From positions 1 to 64,000 of the forward strand of contig CANRHD010000005.1 of the NCBI GenBank assembly GCA_947630285.1: 64,000 nt of DNA, written 5' to 3'. How positions within the stretch are numbered: the first letter of the stretch is position 1; the number at the start of each line of letters is the position of its first letter. Positions 43,554 to 54,505 of the stretch are shown here, one piece after another. Source of the stretch: an uncultured Clostridia bacterium. GTDB taxonomy: Bacteria; Bacillota; Clostridia; Oscillospirales; Acutalibacteraceae. The notes below the pieces were generated by a model. That model was not told where the DNA came from and searched no databases. It worked only from the letters and a program-made list of their open reading frames with translations. Made by a program: the position numbers and the translations under genes.

Positions 43554-44948
43554 ATGAAAGAAGAAAACAGACAGTACGGTCAGCTTGCCTACGACATAGT
43601 TAAGCACGCCGCCGAAAAAATCGGTTCCCGTTTGCCGGGCTCCGACGGCGAGAGAAAGCTGCACGACTATATGTGCGGAAAGCTTGAGGAAATCGGTATC
43701 AAGCCGGTTAAAGAGGAATTTGCCGTTTCCCCGAGGGCCGGTATCGGCGGTCTTCCCTACGCCGGTTATTTCGGAATAATAATGAGCTTGCTTGTTTATT
43801 TTGCGCTGGGCACTTATCAGCTTTGGTTTGCCATGGCGCTTGCAGGGATTTGCTTCCTGCTTTGGCTTGTATTCAGTTGCTTTTTATACAGCAAATGGCT
43901 TGATATGTTCTTTCCGCAGAAAATCTCGTTAAACTCCTACGGCGAGCTTGTTCCCGAGGACGGAAATTACGACTACACCATTATACTTTCGGGTCATTCC
44001 GATACAAGCTGGACCTGGCGCCACTCGGAACACTCTTACAAGCACAAGGATAAGCCGATTTTAGGGCTTCTTTCTACATATATCAAAGTCGGTTTCGGCG
44101 CTGTCTGCGTATTCCTTATTGTCGGTATCTCCATTGCAATGGCTGTTATTTACGGCTCAATGCTTATTGCCACTACTTTCGGCGTTGATGAAACAGGCTA
44201 TTCCTTTAAGGCGGAATGGGCAATGAATATGTATAACTGGGCGCAGGGCGTTACCTCAAGCCAGTCGTTTAAGGTATTCCAGTTTATACTTCATTTCCTG
44301 CCGATTGTAACCGCCATAGGAAGCGCTTTTGTAGCTATGTGGAACGACCCTCACGGCGAGAACGCCTCAAGGGGCGCTATGGACAACGCAACGGGTATTG
44401 CGTTAAGCTATGCCACTATCAAGTATTTCAAAGATAATCCCGACAAAATGCCCAAGAACTGCCGTATTATCGACATGAACTGCGGAAGCGAAGAGGTCGG
44501 TTTAAGAGGCTCTATGGCGTTTACCCAGGAGCATAAAAACGACGGTATGCTCAAAAACTGCTGGAACATTAACATTGACTCGGTTGCGGATAAGGACTAT
44601 TTCGAGGTTGTCATTAAGGACGACTGGCAGGGTTGCAGATTTGACAAGGACCTTGAAAAAATGTTTAAGGAAAGCTTTAACGAGCTTGGAATTGAGTCAA
44701 AGACAAAGGGCTGTATTCACAACCCCGTAGGCGGCTGCGACTCAACGCCCATGACAAGGGCCGGCATTAAATCGGTTACCTTTGCCGCACAGAACCCTGC
44801 GTTGACCTATTATTATCACACATGGCGCGATATGCCCGACCGTTTTGAAATGGAAACGGTTTCACAGGGCTTTGATGTTATCCTGAGCGTTATTGATAAA
44901 ATCGATAAATTCCAGCAGGAAAACGGCTTTAACGGCGTTAATCACTGA
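43554..44948 (+). CDS. M28-family metallopeptidase with membrane segments inside the catalytic domain
   Basis: 464 residues. Zinc ligands follow the M28 order: H148/D150 in GHSDTSW, D277 in AMDNATG, E313-E314 in GSEEVGL, a late Asp in GGCDSTP and His in YYYHTW. Two hydrophobic segments (about 72-112) precede the core, and two or more (about 176-208, 240-262) are inserted between the first and second metal ligands. ATTTATGGAGG upstream of ATG. Probably a membrane-embedded aminopeptidase. Confidence 0.85.
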   Translation: MKEENRQYGQLAYDIVKHAAEKIGSRLPGSDGERKLHDYMCGKLEEIGIKPVKEEFAVSPRAGIGGLPYAGYFGIIMSLLVYFALGTYQLWFAMALAGICFLLWLVFSCFLYSKWLDMFFPQKISLNSYGELVPEDGNYDYTIILSGHSDTSWTWRHSEHSYKHKDKPILGLLSTYIKVGFGAVCVFLIVGISIAMAVIYGSMLIATTFGVDETGYSFKAEWAMNMYNWAQGVTSSQSFKVFQFILHFLPIVTAIGSAFVAMWNDPHGENASRGAMDNATGIALSYATIKYFKDNPDKMPKNCRIIDMNCGSEEVGLRGSMAFTQEHKNDGMLKNCWNINIDSVADKDYFEVVIKDDWQGCRFDKDLEKMFKESFNELGIESKTKGCIHNPVGGCDSTPMTRAGIKSVTFAAQNPALTYYYHTWRDMPDRFEMETVSQGFDVILSVIDKIDKFQQENGFNGVNH

Positions 44949-44964
44949 TTTCAAATGAGAACGG

Positions 44965-44997
44965 GACCGAACGCTTCTGCTTTCGGTCTTGTTTTTT
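44965..44997 (+). terminator. Terminator after the M28 peptidase
   Basis: GACCGAA/TTCGGTC stem followed by a T-run. Confidence 0.75.
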
Positions 44998-45041
44998 ATC
45001 GGTCAGGCGGTATAATTCATTTAAAAGAGAGGTAACGGATT

Positions 45042-45293
45042 TTGATTAACGGTCACGATATTCCCGAAATTGCCTATTTTGAAAACAACAACATATTTAC
45101 GGGAAGCAGCGGTAACGATTTCAGGTTCAGGATAGCCAAGATTGACGGCGAAAACGGCGCAGAGCTTGAGGCCTGCGTTTGGTACGAGGACATTTGCTAC
45201 GAGCTTTGCGATGTGGCGGCAAAAAAGACCTTCGGCGTTTCAAACGAGGAGCTTGCAAAAGCGGTCGATTGGATTTTTGAAAACAAAAAATAA
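45042..45293 (+). CDS. Small acidic protein of unknown function
   Basis: 83 residues, TTG start with AGAGAGGT upstream. Contains FRFRIAKIDGENGAELEACVWYED and a C-terminal helix; no membrane segment. Not recognised. No clear operon partner; the next gene starts 94 nt on. Confidence 0.65.
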   Translation: MINGHDIPEIAYFENNNIFTGSSGNDFRFRIAKIDGENGAELEACVWYEDICYELCDVAAKKTFGVSNEELAKAVDWIFENKK

Positions 45294-45386
45294 CTTCCAA
45301 GCCCGCTTATAAAGCCCGTCATTTAATGCAAATACATTACATGAATCGATAGGGACGGCCGTTTATTTCGGAAGGGGGCGAAAAAA

Positions 45387-46055
45387 TTGAATATTTCAAA
45401 TAACATTCTTAAGCACTATCTGAAAAATGTATATTTTATCACGGGCACAGCCTATGCCGGAAAGTCAACGACGGTAAAAATGCTTGCCGACAAATTTGAC
45501 ATGATTTTTTGCGGAGAAAACTATCACAGCGCAATATCCGATACGGTGGCAACGCCCGATTTACAGCCGGATATATGTTATCTGAACAATATTACCGATT
45601 GGAAGGCTTTTGTTACTCGCCCTGCGGAAGAATACGAGAGATGGATTTTCGGCGTAGGGAGAGAAGCTGCGGAATTTGAAGTATCGGAGCTTATCTCTTT
45701 GTCAAGAAATAAAAAAGTTATTGCGGACACCAACATTCCGATTGACATACTTAAAGAAATTTCCGATTACAATCATGTTGCCGTTATGCTCTGCCCACAG
45801 AGTATGAGCATCGATCGCTTCTTTGACCGAAGCGATCCCGAAAAGAAATTTATTTTGAACATTATAAAAAGCTGCGATAACCCCGAAGCCGTTATGGAAA
45901 ACTATCGGCGCTCGCTTGCCCTTATCAACAGCCAAAAGCGATATGACGAATTTGCCGACAGCGGTTTTTTCACGATAGTCAGAGAAGATAACGGGAAAGA
46001 TACAAAAGAAGAAGTATGCAATTTAATAGCAAAGCATTTCGGATTATGCAAATAA
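45387..46055 (+). CDS. P-loop kinase-like protein
   Basis: 222 residues. Walker A GTAYAGKSTT near residues 20-29 and VIADTNIPIDIL as a likely DxN/Walker B strand, resembling small-molecule or nucleotide kinases. TTG start behind GAAGGGGGCG. The substrate is unknown. Confidence 0.7.
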   Translation: MNISNNILKHYLKNVYFITGTAYAGKSTTVKMLADKFDMIFCGENYHSAISDTVATPDLQPDICYLNNITDWKAFVTRPAEEYERWIFGVGREAAEFEVSELISLSRNKKVIADTNIPIDILKEISDYNHVAVMLCPQSMSIDRFFDRSDPEKKFILNIIKSCDNPEAVMENYRRSLALINSQKRYDEFADSGFFTIVREDNGKDTKEEVCNLIAKHFGLCK

Positions 46056-46084
46056 GGCTTGCGTTTATCAGAAAAAACAACCGA

Positions 46085-46127
46085 AACCGCTCCTCGCTTC
46101 CTATACGGAAACGAGGAGCGGTTTTTT
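46085..46127. terminator. Terminator between P-loop gene and trpA
   Basis: AACCGCTCCTCG/CGAGGAGCGGTT 12-bp stem with a T-run. Confidence 0.85.
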
Positions 46128-46166
46128 GCTCTTATGCCTGATTTTCATTATAAGCCTGATAAAACT

Positions 46167-46946
46167 TTACATATTTTCTATTGCAGTTTTCATTGATTTG
46201 ACATACTCCCCTACGAACGGTGCGGCGTTGTTGGCGTATTGGCCTACGATTTTTACTATCGCCGAGCCCACGATAACGCCGTCGGCGTGCCGTGCCATAT
46301 TTTTTGCCTGCTCGGGTGTTGAAATGCCGAAGCCTATGGCGCAGGGAATGTCGGGATTTGCCTGCCTTACGAGCTTTGTCATTGCGGAAATATCCGTGGT
46401 GATTTCGTTTCGCACTCCCGTTACGCCGAGGGAGGAAACACAGTAAACGAAGCCCTCCGCTTCCTTTGCAATCATTGATATTCTGTCGTGCGAGGTGGGG
46501 GCGATAAGGCTTATAAAATCAAGCCCGTACTTTCTGCAAACGGGGGCAAACTCCTCCTTTTCCTCAAACGGAACATCGGGGAGAATTATGCCGTCCATAC
46601 CTATTTCGCCGGCAGTTTTGCAAAAGCGCTCCGAGCCGTAGGAGTAAACAACATTCGCATATGTCATAAAGACCATGGGAACGCTTACGCTCTTTCTTAT
46701 CTCCCTGACGGCGTCAAAAATTTTATCCGTTGTAACTCCGCCGTTGAGCGCCCTAATGTTTGCGCCCTGAATTACCGGACCCTCCGCCGTGGGGTCGGAA
46801 AAAGGTATTCCGAGTTCAATCAAATCGGCACCGTTTTCCGCCGCCGCCTTAACAACCTCTACGGTGGTTTCAAGCGTGGGATCGCCGCAGGTTATAAAGG
46901 CGACAAACGCCTTTCCGTTTTTGAATGCGTTTTTTATGTTACTCAT
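46167..46946 (-). CDS. trpA: Tryptophan synthase alpha
   Basis: 259 residues from the ATG overlapping the trpB stop by 8 nt. Catalytic Glu and Asp in [16 protein letters not shown], and the phosphate-binding GFGIST and GVIVGSAIV. Releases indole from indole-glycerol phosphate to TrpB. Last gene of the trp operon. Confidence 0.96.
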   Translation of the reverse strand: MSNIKNAFKNGKAFVAFITCGDPTLETTVEVVKAAAENGADLIELGIPFSDPTAEGPVIQGANIRALNGGVTTDKIFDAVREIRKSVSVPMVFMTYANVVYSYGSERFCKTAGEIGMDGIILPDVPFEEKEEFAPVCRKYGLDFISLIAPTSHDRISMIAKEAEGFVYCVSSLGVTGVRNEITTDISAMTKLVRQANPDIPCAIGFGISTPEQAKNMARHADGVIVGSAIVKIVGQYANNAAPFVGEYVKSMKTAIENM

Positions 46947-48141
46947 AAATTTCCTCACCCCTGTATCTTGCGATGGCGGCAACATCTTTGTCGCCCCGTC
47001 CCGAAATGTTAATTACTATAATTTTATCCTTATCCATATCGGCGGCAAGCTTCATGGCGTATGCCACCGCATGCGAGGATTCAATGGCCGGAATAATTCC
47101 CTCCGTTTTGCTTAAATACTCAAAAGCTTCAACGGCTTCTTCATCGGTCACGGCAACATATTGCGCCCTGCCGGTATCGTGCAGCCATGCGTGTTCGGGG
47201 CCTATGCCGGGATAGTCGAGTCCTGCGGAAATAGAATACACGGGGGCTATCTGGCCAAACTCGTCCTGGCAGAAATACGACTTCATTCCGTGGAAAATTC
47301 CGAGCCTGCCCGTATTTATCGTAGCCGCCGTTTCAAATGTATCCGTTCCCCTTCCTGCCGCTTCACAGCCGATAAGGCGGACGGATTTGTCGTTAATAAA
47401 GTGGTAAAACGCCCCCATAGCGTTACTGCCGCCGCCTACGCAGGCAATTACGGCGTCGGGGAGTCTGCCCTCTTTTTCCAAGATCTGCGCCTTAATCTCC
47501 TTTGAAATTACGGACTGAAAGTCACGCACTATAGTCGGGAAAGGGTGAGGCCCCATAACCGAACCCAGGCAGTAGTGGGTGTCGTCAATGCGGTTTGTCC
47601 ACTCCCTCATAGCCTCCGAAACGGCGTCTTTAAGGGTTGCCGTACCCGTAGTTACGGGTATTACCTGAGAACCGAGCAGTTTCATTCTGTAAACATTGAG
47701 TGCCTGTCTGAGGGTGTCCTCCCTGCCCATAAAGACTACGCAATCCATTCCCAGCAGAGCCGCCGCCGTAGCGGTTGCAACGCCGTGCTGACCTGCGCCG
47801 GTTTCTGCAATAAGACGGGTTTTACCCATTTTTTTTGCAAGCAACGCCTGACCCAACACATTATTGATTTTGTGAGAGCCCGTATGGTTTAAGTCCTCAC
47901 GCTTTAAATAAATTTTTGCGCCTCCGAGCTCCTCGGTCATTTTTTTGGCGTAATATAACAGGCTCGGTCTGCCGGCGTATTCGTTTAAAAGCTCGGTAAG
48001 CTCCCTGTTAAATTCCGGCTCGTCCTTATAATAATTATATGCGTTTTCAAGCTCAATTACGGCATTCATAAGCGTTTCGGGTATATACTGCCCTCCGTGA
48101 ACGCCGAACCTGCCCTTGCTTTTGTTTGTTTTTTCCTGCAT
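46939..48141 (-). CDS. trpB: Tryptophan synthase beta
   Basis: 400 residues from the ATG before [12 protein letters not shown] Lys in [23 protein letters not shown], and [10 protein letters not shown]. Condenses indole with serine. Confidence 0.97.
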   Translation of the reverse strand: MQEKTNKSKGRFGVHGGQYIPETLMNAVIELENAYNYYKDEPEFNRELTELLNEYAGRPSLLYYAKKMTEELGGAKIYLKREDLNHTGSHKINNVLGQALLAKKMGKTRLIAETGAGQHGVATATAAALLGMDCVVFMGREDTLRQALNVYRMKLLGSQVIPVTTGTATLKDAVSEAMREWTNRIDDTHYCLGSVMGPHPFPTIVRDFQSVISKEIKAQILEKEGRLPDAVIACVGGGSNAMGAFYHFINDKSVRLIGCEAAGRGTDTFETAATINTGRLGIFHGMKSYFCQDEFGQIAPVYSISAGLDYPGIGPEHAWLHDTGRAQYVAVTDEEAVEAFEYLSKTEGIIPAIESSHAVAYAMKLAADMDKDKIIVINISGRGDKDVAAIARYRGEEIYE

Positions 48142-48154
48142 AATAAAACTCCTT

Positions 48155-48766
48155 TTATAACGAAGAATTTTTAACCGCATCTATAAAGATTTTTATTTTA
48201 TTGCGGTCCTTAACCGAACCGCTTTCAACGCCGGAGCTTATATCCACCGCAAAGGGTCTGTATTTTTTTATCGCCTCTCCGATATTGTCTGCGGTCAGCC
48301 CTCCTGCCAAAAAGAACGGTCTGTCGGCGTTTTTAATAAGGCTCCAATCGAACGCCCTGCCCGTTCCGCCTATGCCGTTGTCAAACAAAATATAATCGGC
48401 AGAGGAATTAAGGGCGGTTTTTATGCTTTCCTCGCTCTCAACCCGAAAAGCCTTTATTACGGGCTTTTCGGGAAAAGCGTTTTTTAAATCCTTTATATAT
48501 TCCTCGCTCTCGTCGCCGTGGAGCTGGATACAGTCCATAACGCCGCTTCGGGCGATTTTTTTAACCGTATCGGGACTTTCGTTTACAAAAACGCCCACCG
48601 ACTTAATATCGGGGTTTAAAATGCTTTTAAGCTTCAGTGCGGCTTCGGGCGTGATATACCGCTTCCTGTCGCTTGCAAAAACAAAGCCTATATAATCCGG
48701 TTTAAACTCGTTTGCATAAAGTATATCTTCCGTGCGCCGCAGGCCGCAAATTTTAATTTTCGTCAT
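48155..48766 (-). CDS. trpF: Phosphoribosylanthranilate isomerase
   Basis: 203 residues. Catalytic Cys in KICGLRR, IQLHGDE, and AGGLTADNI; catalytic Asp in AVDISSGVE. Separate from TrpC, overlapping it by 4 nt. Confidence 0.95.
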   Translation of the reverse strand: MTKIKICGLRRTEDILYANEFKPDYIGFVFASDRKRYITPEAALKLKSILNPDIKSVGVFVNESPDTVKKIARSGVMDCIQLHGDESEEYIKDLKNAFPEKPVIKAFRVESEESIKTALNSSADYILFDNGIGGTGRAFDWSLIKNADRPFFLAGGLTADNIGEAIKKYRPFAVDISSGVESGSVKDRNKIKIFIDAVKNSSL

Positions 48767-49551
48767 ACATTTCCCCTCAAGGCTTCAAGCGTCTTTCTTT
48801 TATCACTGCTTCGCATAAGCGTTTCGCCTATAAGCACGGCGTTTACACCGAAAGAGCGCAGGGCGTCGATGTCACGGGGAGTTTTTATACCGCTTTCCGC
48901 CACAAAAATTACGCTGTCGGGAACAAGCCTGCGAAGCCTTTCGCTGTTGTTAATATCCACGGAAAAATCCTTTAAGTTTCTGTTGTTTACGCCTATTATT
49001 CTCGCATTCGCCGCAACGGCACAGCGTATTTCGTCTTCGTCGTGAGCCTCAACGAGTGCGGACAGCCCGAGACTGTCGCAAATGCCGATATATTCAGAAA
49101 GCGTCTTGGCGTTCAACAGCGAACAGATGAGCAGTACCGCCGAAGCGCCGAGGGTTTTTGCCTCGTAAATCATATATTCGTCAACGGTAAAGTCCTTTCT
49201 AAGGCACGGAACGCAAACGGCATCGGAAATTTCTTTCAGATATTCATTTTTGCCCAAAAACCATTTTGGTTCTGTCAAAACCGATATGCAGTCGGCGCCG
49301 GCCGCCTCGTATTCACGGGCCGTTTCAAGGTATTTAAAATCGGGGGCTATCAAGCCCTTTGACGGGGACGCCTTTTTACATTCGCATATAAACGAAATAC
49401 CGTCCTTTCCAAGCGCCTTTTCAAAGGGAAAGCCGGTATCGGTATTCATTGAAAGAGCCTGCTCCCTAAGCCCTTCAAGCGGCAGCTTCGCCTTTGCCGT
49501 TTCCACACGGACACGGGCGTATGCGGCTATTGTATCAAGTATATTTTCCAT
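48763..49551 (-). CDS. trpC: Indole-3-glycerol phosphate synthase
   Basis: 262 residues. Catalytic Lys in ICECKKASPSKG, LRKDF, IIGVNNRNLKDF, and AESGI. TIM barrel. Confidence 0.96.
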   Translation of the reverse strand: MENILDTIAAYARVRVETAKAKLPLEGLREQALSMNTDTGFPFEKALGKDGISFICECKKASPSKGLIAPDFKYLETAREYEAAGADCISVLTEPKWFLGKNEYLKEISDAVCVPCLRKDFTVDEYMIYEAKTLGASAVLLICSLLNAKTLSEYIGICDSLGLSALVEAHDEDEIRCAVAANARIIGVNNRNLKDFSVDINNSERLRRLVPDSVIFVAESGIKTPRDIDALRSFGVNAVLIGETLMRSSDKRKTLEALRGNV

Positions 49552-49556
49552 AATTA

Positions 49557-50573
49557 TTACCGATTTGAAACTTCAATAAACGCCTCGAGCGTTTTGAGCG
49601 CCTTTCCGCTGTCGATAAGCTGTGCGGCAAGGTCTATGCCCTCCGACAAGGACGCTGTTTTGCCGGCAATGTAAATCGCCGCCGCACTGTTGATAAGCAC
49701 CGCATTTCTTCTGCTTCCCTTTTCGCCGGAAAGCACCGCCCTTGCTATGGCCGCATTTTCTTCGGGCGTTCCGCCGGCAAGATCGGATTTACTGCACTTT
49801 TCAAAGCCGAAATCCTCGGGATTTATGACATAAGACTTGTACTCGCCGCCGCAAAATTCGCACACCGCAGACGGTGCGCTCATAGATATTTCATCGAGCT
49901 TATCCCGACCGTAAACTACCATTCCCCTCTTGACGCCGAGGCTTGTAAGCACACGGGCAAGGGGCTCTACAAGACATTCGTCATATACGCCGAGCAACTG
50001 CATTTGAGGGGAGGCCGGATTTGTCAGAGGACCTAAAATGTTAAAGACGGTGCGTATACCCAGCTCCTTGCGTATAGAGCCGACATATTTCATAGATGTA
50101 TGATACTTTTGAGCAAAGAAGAAGCACATACCTACGCTGTCGAGCAGTTCTTTGCATTTTTCGGGGCTCTGGTCTATATTTACCCCGAGCGCTTCAAGGC
50201 AGTCGGCAGTTCCGCATTTTGAGGAGGCCGCACGGTTGCCGTGCTTTGACACCTTAATGCCTGCGGACGCCGTAACAATGGCGGAAACCGTGGAGATATT
50301 GAAGCTTCCTGCGTTGTCTCCGCCCGTGCCGACTATTTCGAGCAGGGGCTTGTCATAGCTCACCTTGAGGGCGTGGTCACGCATTGCGGCGGCACAGCCC
50401 GATATTTCGTCGATGGTTTCCGCTTTTGTACTCTTTGTGGAAAGTGCGGCAAGGAAAGCCGCATTTTGCACCTGCGTCGTCTCGCCGTTCATTATTTCGT
50501 TTATGACGGCATACGCTTCATCATAGCTTAAATCCTGCTTGTCTACAATTTTTACTATTGCTTCTTTAATCAT
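49557..50573 (-). CDS. trpD: Anthranilate phosphoribosyltransferase
   Basis: 338 residues. PRPP loop [26 protein letters not shown] and [12 protein letters not shown]. Not fused to TrpG. Confidence 0.96.
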   Translation of the reverse strand: MIKEAIVKIVDKQDLSYDEAYAVINEIMNGETTQVQNAAFLAALSTKSTKAETIDEISGCAAAMRDHALKVSYDKPLLEIVGTGGDNAGSFNISTVSAIVTASAGIKVSKHGNRAASSKCGTADCLEALGVNIDQSPEKCKELLDSVGMCFFFAQKYHTSMKYVGSIRKELGIRTVFNILGPLTNPASPQMQLLGVYDECLVEPLARVLTSLGVKRGMVVYGRDKLDEISMSAPSAVCEFCGGEYKSYVINPEDFGFEKCSKSDLAGGTPEENAAIARAVLSGEKGSRRNAVLINSAAAIYIAGKTASLSEGIDLAAQLIDSGKALKTLEAFIEVSNR

Positions 50574-50587
50574 ATCGGATACTCCTT

Positions 50588-51160
50588 TTATTGTTTTATA
50601 TTTAAAAAGTTTTCGATTATTTTGCCGCCGTCGGGAGTCATTATGGACTCGGGGTGGAACTGTAGGCCGTAAACCTCGTACTCGCTGTGGCGGACAGCCA
50701 TTATCTCGCCGTCGTCCGCCTTTGCAACGGGTATAAGGCAGTCGGGCAGGGTGTTTTCCATAACGGCAAGCGAATGATACCTCGCAACGGGTATAACCCT
50801 GTCAAGCCCTTTAAAGACGGGGCAGGAAAGGTCAATTTCGGTGTCTGACTGCTTTCCGTGCATAAGGGTTTTTGCATACGATACCGTTGCCCCGTATGCC
50901 GTACATATAGCCTGATGGCCGAGGCACACGCCCAAAATCGGAATTTTGCCCGAACACTTTTGTACGGTTTCGATACATATACCGGCGTCCTCCGGTCTGC
51001 CCGGACCCGGTGAAATTATAATTGAACGGGGCTTCATTTTTAAAATATCGTCTGCGGTGACGGCGTCATTTCGCACAACCTTAATATCGGGGTCAACAGA
51101 GCCGACAAGCTGATAGAGATTGTACGAAAAGCTGTCGTAATTATCTATAAGTAAAATCAT
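50588..51160 (-). CDS. trpG: Anthranilate synthase glutamine amidotransferase
   Basis: 190 residues. Nucleophile Cys in GVCLGHQAI, and His-Glu in [18 protein letters not shown] forms the oxyanion region. Overlaps trpE by 4 nt. Confidence 0.95.
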   Translation of the reverse strand: MILLIDNYDSFSYNLYQLVGSVDPDIKVVRNDAVTADDILKMKPRSIIISPGPGRPEDAGICIETVQKCSGKIPILGVCLGHQAICTAYGATVSYAKTLMHGKQSDTEIDLSCPVFKGLDRVIPVARYHSLAVMENTLPDCLIPVAKADDGEIMAVRHSEYEVYGLQFHPESIMTPDGGKIIENFLNIKQ

Positions 51161-52623
51161 AAGGCTTCCTCCTGTGCAAGCTCCAGCGCCTTAACGACGG
51201 CCGCCGCCTTGTTTTTACATTCCTCAAACTCTTTTTCGGGTACGGAATCGGCGACTATGCCTGCGCCGCTCCTTACAAAGACCTTGCCGTTCTTTTTATA
51301 GGCTATTCTTATCGCTATGCAGGTATCAAGCGCTCCCGTGAAATCGAGATAGCCTATTGCGCCGCCGTAAATTCCCCTTTTGCAGTTTTCAAGATCGTTT
51401 ATGAGCTGACAGGCTCTGATTTTCGGCGCACCCGAAAGAGTGCCTGCCGGAAGAATGGAATCTACGGCGTCAAGGGCGGTTTTATCCTCCGAAATCTCTC
51501 CCCTTACGGTTGAGCCTATGTGCATAACATGGGAATATCTCTCTATGGAATGATATTTTTCAACGCTCACGCTTCCGAATTTGCTTATTTTCCCTATATC
51601 GTTCCTGCCGAGGTCAACGAGCATATTGTGCTCCGCCAACTCTTTCGGATCGTTTAAAAGCTCCTGTTCAAGCGCCCTGTCCTCTTCCTCGGTCTTTCCC
51701 CTCGGCCTTGTTCCGGCAAGCGGGAAAGTGTGGAGTACGCCGTCCTTGAGCTTAACAAGAGTTTCCGGCGACGCCCCTGCAACCTCCATATCGGAGCTTG
51801 AAAAATAAAACATATAGGGCGAGGGGTTCAGCGTCCTCAGTACACGGTAGGTGTTAAAAAGCGTGCCCTCGTAATCCGCCTCAAAACGGTTTGACAGCAC
51901 TATTTGGAATATGTCGCCCTCTTTTATATGATTTTTTGCTTTCTTAACCATTTCGCAGTATTCCTCTTTGTTAAAAAGAGGCTTTATTTCCGACAGCATA
52001 CGGCCCGGCTCGTCTGTTTTGGGCTCGCCCGTTTTGATGAGCTTTTCCATTTGCTCAAGCTCCAGCACCGCACGGTTATACTGCGTTTGGTAATCATCGA
52101 GCGAGATGTTGACGATAAGTATTATTTTCTGCCTGTAATTATCAAATACAATTACCTTGTCAAAAAGCATAAGGTCTACATCTTTAAAGCCCTCCGTATC
52201 CTTTGCGTCAAGCTTCAGCGCCTTTTCGGAATACTTCAGATAATCGTAGGAGAAATAGCCTACAAGTCCGCCCGTAAAAGGCGGAAGCTCCTTATAGCGC
52301 ACGCTCCTGTGTTCGTCTAAAATCTGCTTAATGTACTGCCTCGGGTCATCGGTTTCAAAAGTCAGGTTGCCGATTTTCATAACGCCGTTCTGGCAGGTGA
52401 TTTCAAGCTTCGGGTCATAGCCCAAAAATGTGTATCTGCCCCATTTTTCGCTGTCCGATATGGACTCAAGCATATAGCAATGGCTTGAAACATTCTTCAA
52501 AATACGCATAACCTCTATCGGTGTTCGGACATCGGACAAAATCTCCGCCGAAACGGGAGCGGTTTTGTATTTCGACTCGCCTGCCGCCTTTTTAATTTCT
52601 TCAATGCTCGGTTTAATAAGCAT
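51157..52623 (-). CDS. trpE: Anthranilate synthase component I
   Basis: 488 residues. N-terminal feedback region with LLES-like YMLESIS, chorismate-binding core (FQIVLSNRFE, GASPETLVK, PLAGTRPRG, VDLGRNDIG, LPAGTLSGAPK). First gene after the T-box leader. Confidence 0.96.
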   Translation of the reverse strand: MLIKPSIEEIKKAAGESKYKTAPVSAEILSDVRTPIEVMRILKNVSSHCYMLESISDSEKWGRYTFLGYDPKLEITCQNGVMKIGNLTFETDDPRQYIKQILDEHRSVRYKELPPFTGGLVGYFSYDYLKYSEKALKLDAKDTEGFKDVDLMLFDKVIVFDNYRQKIILIVNISLDDYQTQYNRAVLELEQMEKLIKTGEPKTDEPGRMLSEIKPLFNKEEYCEMVKKAKNHIKEGDIFQIVLSNRFEADYEGTLFNTYRVLRTLNPSPYMFYFSSSDMEVAGASPETLVKLKDGVLHTFPLAGTRPRGKTEEEDRALEQELLNDPKELAEHNMLVDLGRNDIGKISKFGSVSVEKYHSIERYSHVMHIGSTVRGEISEDKTALDAVDSILPAGTLSGAPKIRACQLINDLENCKRGIYGGAIGYLDFTGALDTCIAIRIAYKKNGKVFVRSGAGIVADSVPEKEFEECKNKAAAVVKALELAQEEAL

Positions 52624-52654
52624 TAATTATCACTTCCCTGTTGCTATACAAAAT

Positions 52655-52947
52655 AAAAAATCCCCGACAGAATTTTAAAAATTCTGCCAAGGACGAAAAT
52701 TTATTCCGCGGTGCCACCTTGATTTACGGCAATGCCGTACACTTTTAAGCAGGGTACCAACATACCCCCGGTAACTAACGCATACCAACTCGTCGCAGAA
52801 TACTCGAAAAGCCAAACGGCAAATCTTTGACTGCGCCCTCGGCGGTCCATTTGACGCTCTGTTTTCCGCCCGTATTCCAGCCTGCACGGACTCTCTGTGG
52901 GAGCATAAACGCCTTTATCTCCGCTTCAACGGTTTAAATCAATATCT
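52655..52947 (-). ncRNA. T-box riboswitch, tryptophan-specific
   Basis: T-box sequence AAGGTGGCACCGCGG (52706-52720) and a terminator (52661-52692, then T-run) directly upstream of trpE. The proposed specifier TGG (52847-52849), followed by A, sits in an internal loop above a GCGG/CCGC base stem. The bulge UGGC would pair with GCCA of a tRNA with G73, as tRNA-Trp has. Uncharged tRNA-Trp would favour antitermination. Confidence 0.93.
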
Positions 52948-52953
52948 TAGTAA

Positions 52954-52983
52954 ATTATAGCGCCGGAAAATAATATTGTCAAG
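52954..52983 (-). promoter_or_regulatory. trp operon promoter
   Basis: TTGACA (52978-52983), 17-nt spacer, TATAAT (52954-52959): perfect consensus. Confidence 0.85.
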
Positions 52984-53007
52984 CGCAAATTAATATTTTT
53001 AACGGCT

Positions 53008-53247
53008 TTAAAGGTTAATTTTTGCAAATACGCCCAAAGCAAAAGCCGCAATTCCCAAAATGACAAGCAAAAAACCTATTGCAACGATTGAATATGTATA
53101 AGCTTTAATCTGCTTTTCGTTGTCCTCTACAATTTCGTTTTTGTGCTTTTTAAGATATTTTTTCAAGCCGAAAAACGCCGCAAAAAGCCCTGTGACAAGG
53201 GCGATGTCAATAAACAAAAGTATCAGCTTGATTATGTTTACGCTCAT
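53008..53247 (-). CDS. Small two-helix membrane protein
   Basis: 79 residues with two hydrophobic segments (about 5-25 and 52-75) joined by a charged loop ([18 protein letters not shown]). Overlaps ispF by 4 nt, so co-translated. Function unknown. Confidence 0.65.
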   Translation of the reverse strand: MSVNIIKLILLFIDIALVTGLFAAFFGLKKYLKKHKNEIVEDNEKQIKAYTYSIVAIGFLLVILGIAAFALGVFAKINL

Positions 53248-53729
53248 ATCTTTTCCCTTTCAACAAGGCAAACCGCATGGGCGGCTATACCCTGCTTTGC
53301 GCCGGTAAAGCCCAAGCCCTCCTCGGTAGTAGCCTTTACGCTTACGCAGTCGGCCGAAATATTGACGGCGTTTGCGATATTTTCCCTCATACGCTCTATA
53401 TAGGGTGCAAGCTTGGGGGCTTCTGCCAAAACGGTTGAATCTATATTCACAACGGAATAGCCGTTTTCCCCGAGCAACACGGCGACCGCCCTCAGCAGTT
53501 CAAGGCTGTCCGCACCCGAATATTTCTCATCGGTATCGGGGAAGTGCTTGCCTATATCGCCGAGCGCCGCCGCACCCAGCAGGGCGTCCGATACGGCGTG
53601 CAAAAGCACATCTGCGTCGGAATGTCCCAAAAGCCCCATACCGTTATTTTCAATTTCCACACCGCCGAGTATCAGCCTTCTGCCCTCGCAAAGCCTGTGA
53701 ACATCGTATCCGTGGCCTATTCTAATCAT
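53244..53729 (-). CDS. ispF: 2-C-methyl-D-erythritol 2,4-cyclodiphosphate synthase
   Basis: 161 residues from the ATG overlapping isp[11 protein letters not shown] with zinc ligands, [21 protein letters not shown], and [13 protein letters not shown] isoprenoid pathway. Confidence 0.96.
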   Translation of the reverse strand: MIRIGHGYDVHRLCEGRRLILGGVEIENNGMGLLGHSDADVLLHAVSDALLGAAALGDIGKHFPDTDEKYSGADSLELLRAVAVLLGENGYSVVNIDSTVLAEAPKLAPYIERMRENIANAVNISADCVSVKATTEEGLGFTGAKQGIAAHAVCLVEREKI

Positions 53730-54459
53730 TAGCCTCTCTCCTATATATGAAAGCTTCCGCAATGTCAATGTCTTCGGGCGTTGTAATCTTTATATTTTCG
53801 TAGCTTCCCTCTACCATGGTAACCTCTGCGCCGTACTCCTCCATAAGCTTGCAGTCGTCGGTAAACTGCGAACAGTCGGGAACGCTGTCCAGCGCAGAAA
53901 GGTACATTTTTCTGTCAAAGACCTGCGGCGTATGGACTGCCCAAAGGAAATTCCTGTCGGGCGTGGAGGTAATTATATTTTGGGAATTTACGATTTTAAC
54001 CGTATCCTTTACCCTTACCCCCGTTGCGGCCGCACCTGTTTCAAACGCCGCCCTGACCGTGTTTTCGATTATGCTTTTCGTCACAAGGGGTCTTGCGCCG
54101 TCGTGAATAGCCAGAAATTCCGAGGAGGGCGAGCTCCTTTTTACGGCGTTTAAAACGCTCTGCTGTCTTGTTGCTCCGCCGTTTACAATATCGCTGACCT
54201 TAAGGATTTCATAATCTCTGAGCATGGCGTACATTCTCGGAATGTCCTCCTGCCTGGCGGCAACTATAATTTCGTTTATAAGCTCGCAGTCCGAAAACGC
54301 CCAAAGAGTTCTCACAAGCACAGGGACGCCGTCAATAAGCAAAAACTGCTTGTTGACGCCGTCCATTCTTGTTGAATTGCCTGCCGCAACTATGACCGCC
54401 GTAACAAACGGTTCGGAAGCAGCGGTATTTGTTTTGCTGTTTTTTCTGATTAAGCTCAT
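53722..54459 (-). CDS. ispD: 2-C-methyl-D-erythritol 4-phosphate cytidylyltransferase
   Basis: 245 residues. [20 protein letters not shown] nucleotide loop, IHDGARPLV, and TDDCKLMEE. Its N-terminus is about 18 residues longer than usual. Adjacent steps of the MEP pathway are coupled here with ispF. Confidence 0.95.
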   Translation of the reverse strand: MSLIRKNSKTNTAASEPFVTAVIVAAGNSTRMDGVNKQFLLIDGVPVLVRTLWAFSDCELINEIIVAARQEDIPRMYAMLRDYEILKVSDIVNGGATRQQSVLNAVKRSSPSSEFLAIHDGARPLVTKSIIENTVRAAFETGAAATGVRVKDTVKIVNSQNIITSTPDRNFLWAVHTPQVFDRKMYLSALDSVPDCSQFTDDCKLMEEYGAEVTMVEGSYENIKITTPEDIDIAEAFIYRREAND

Positions 54460-54505
54460 TGTATCACCACTTAATATTATGGTTAAACCTGCGATACAAT
54501 GTATT

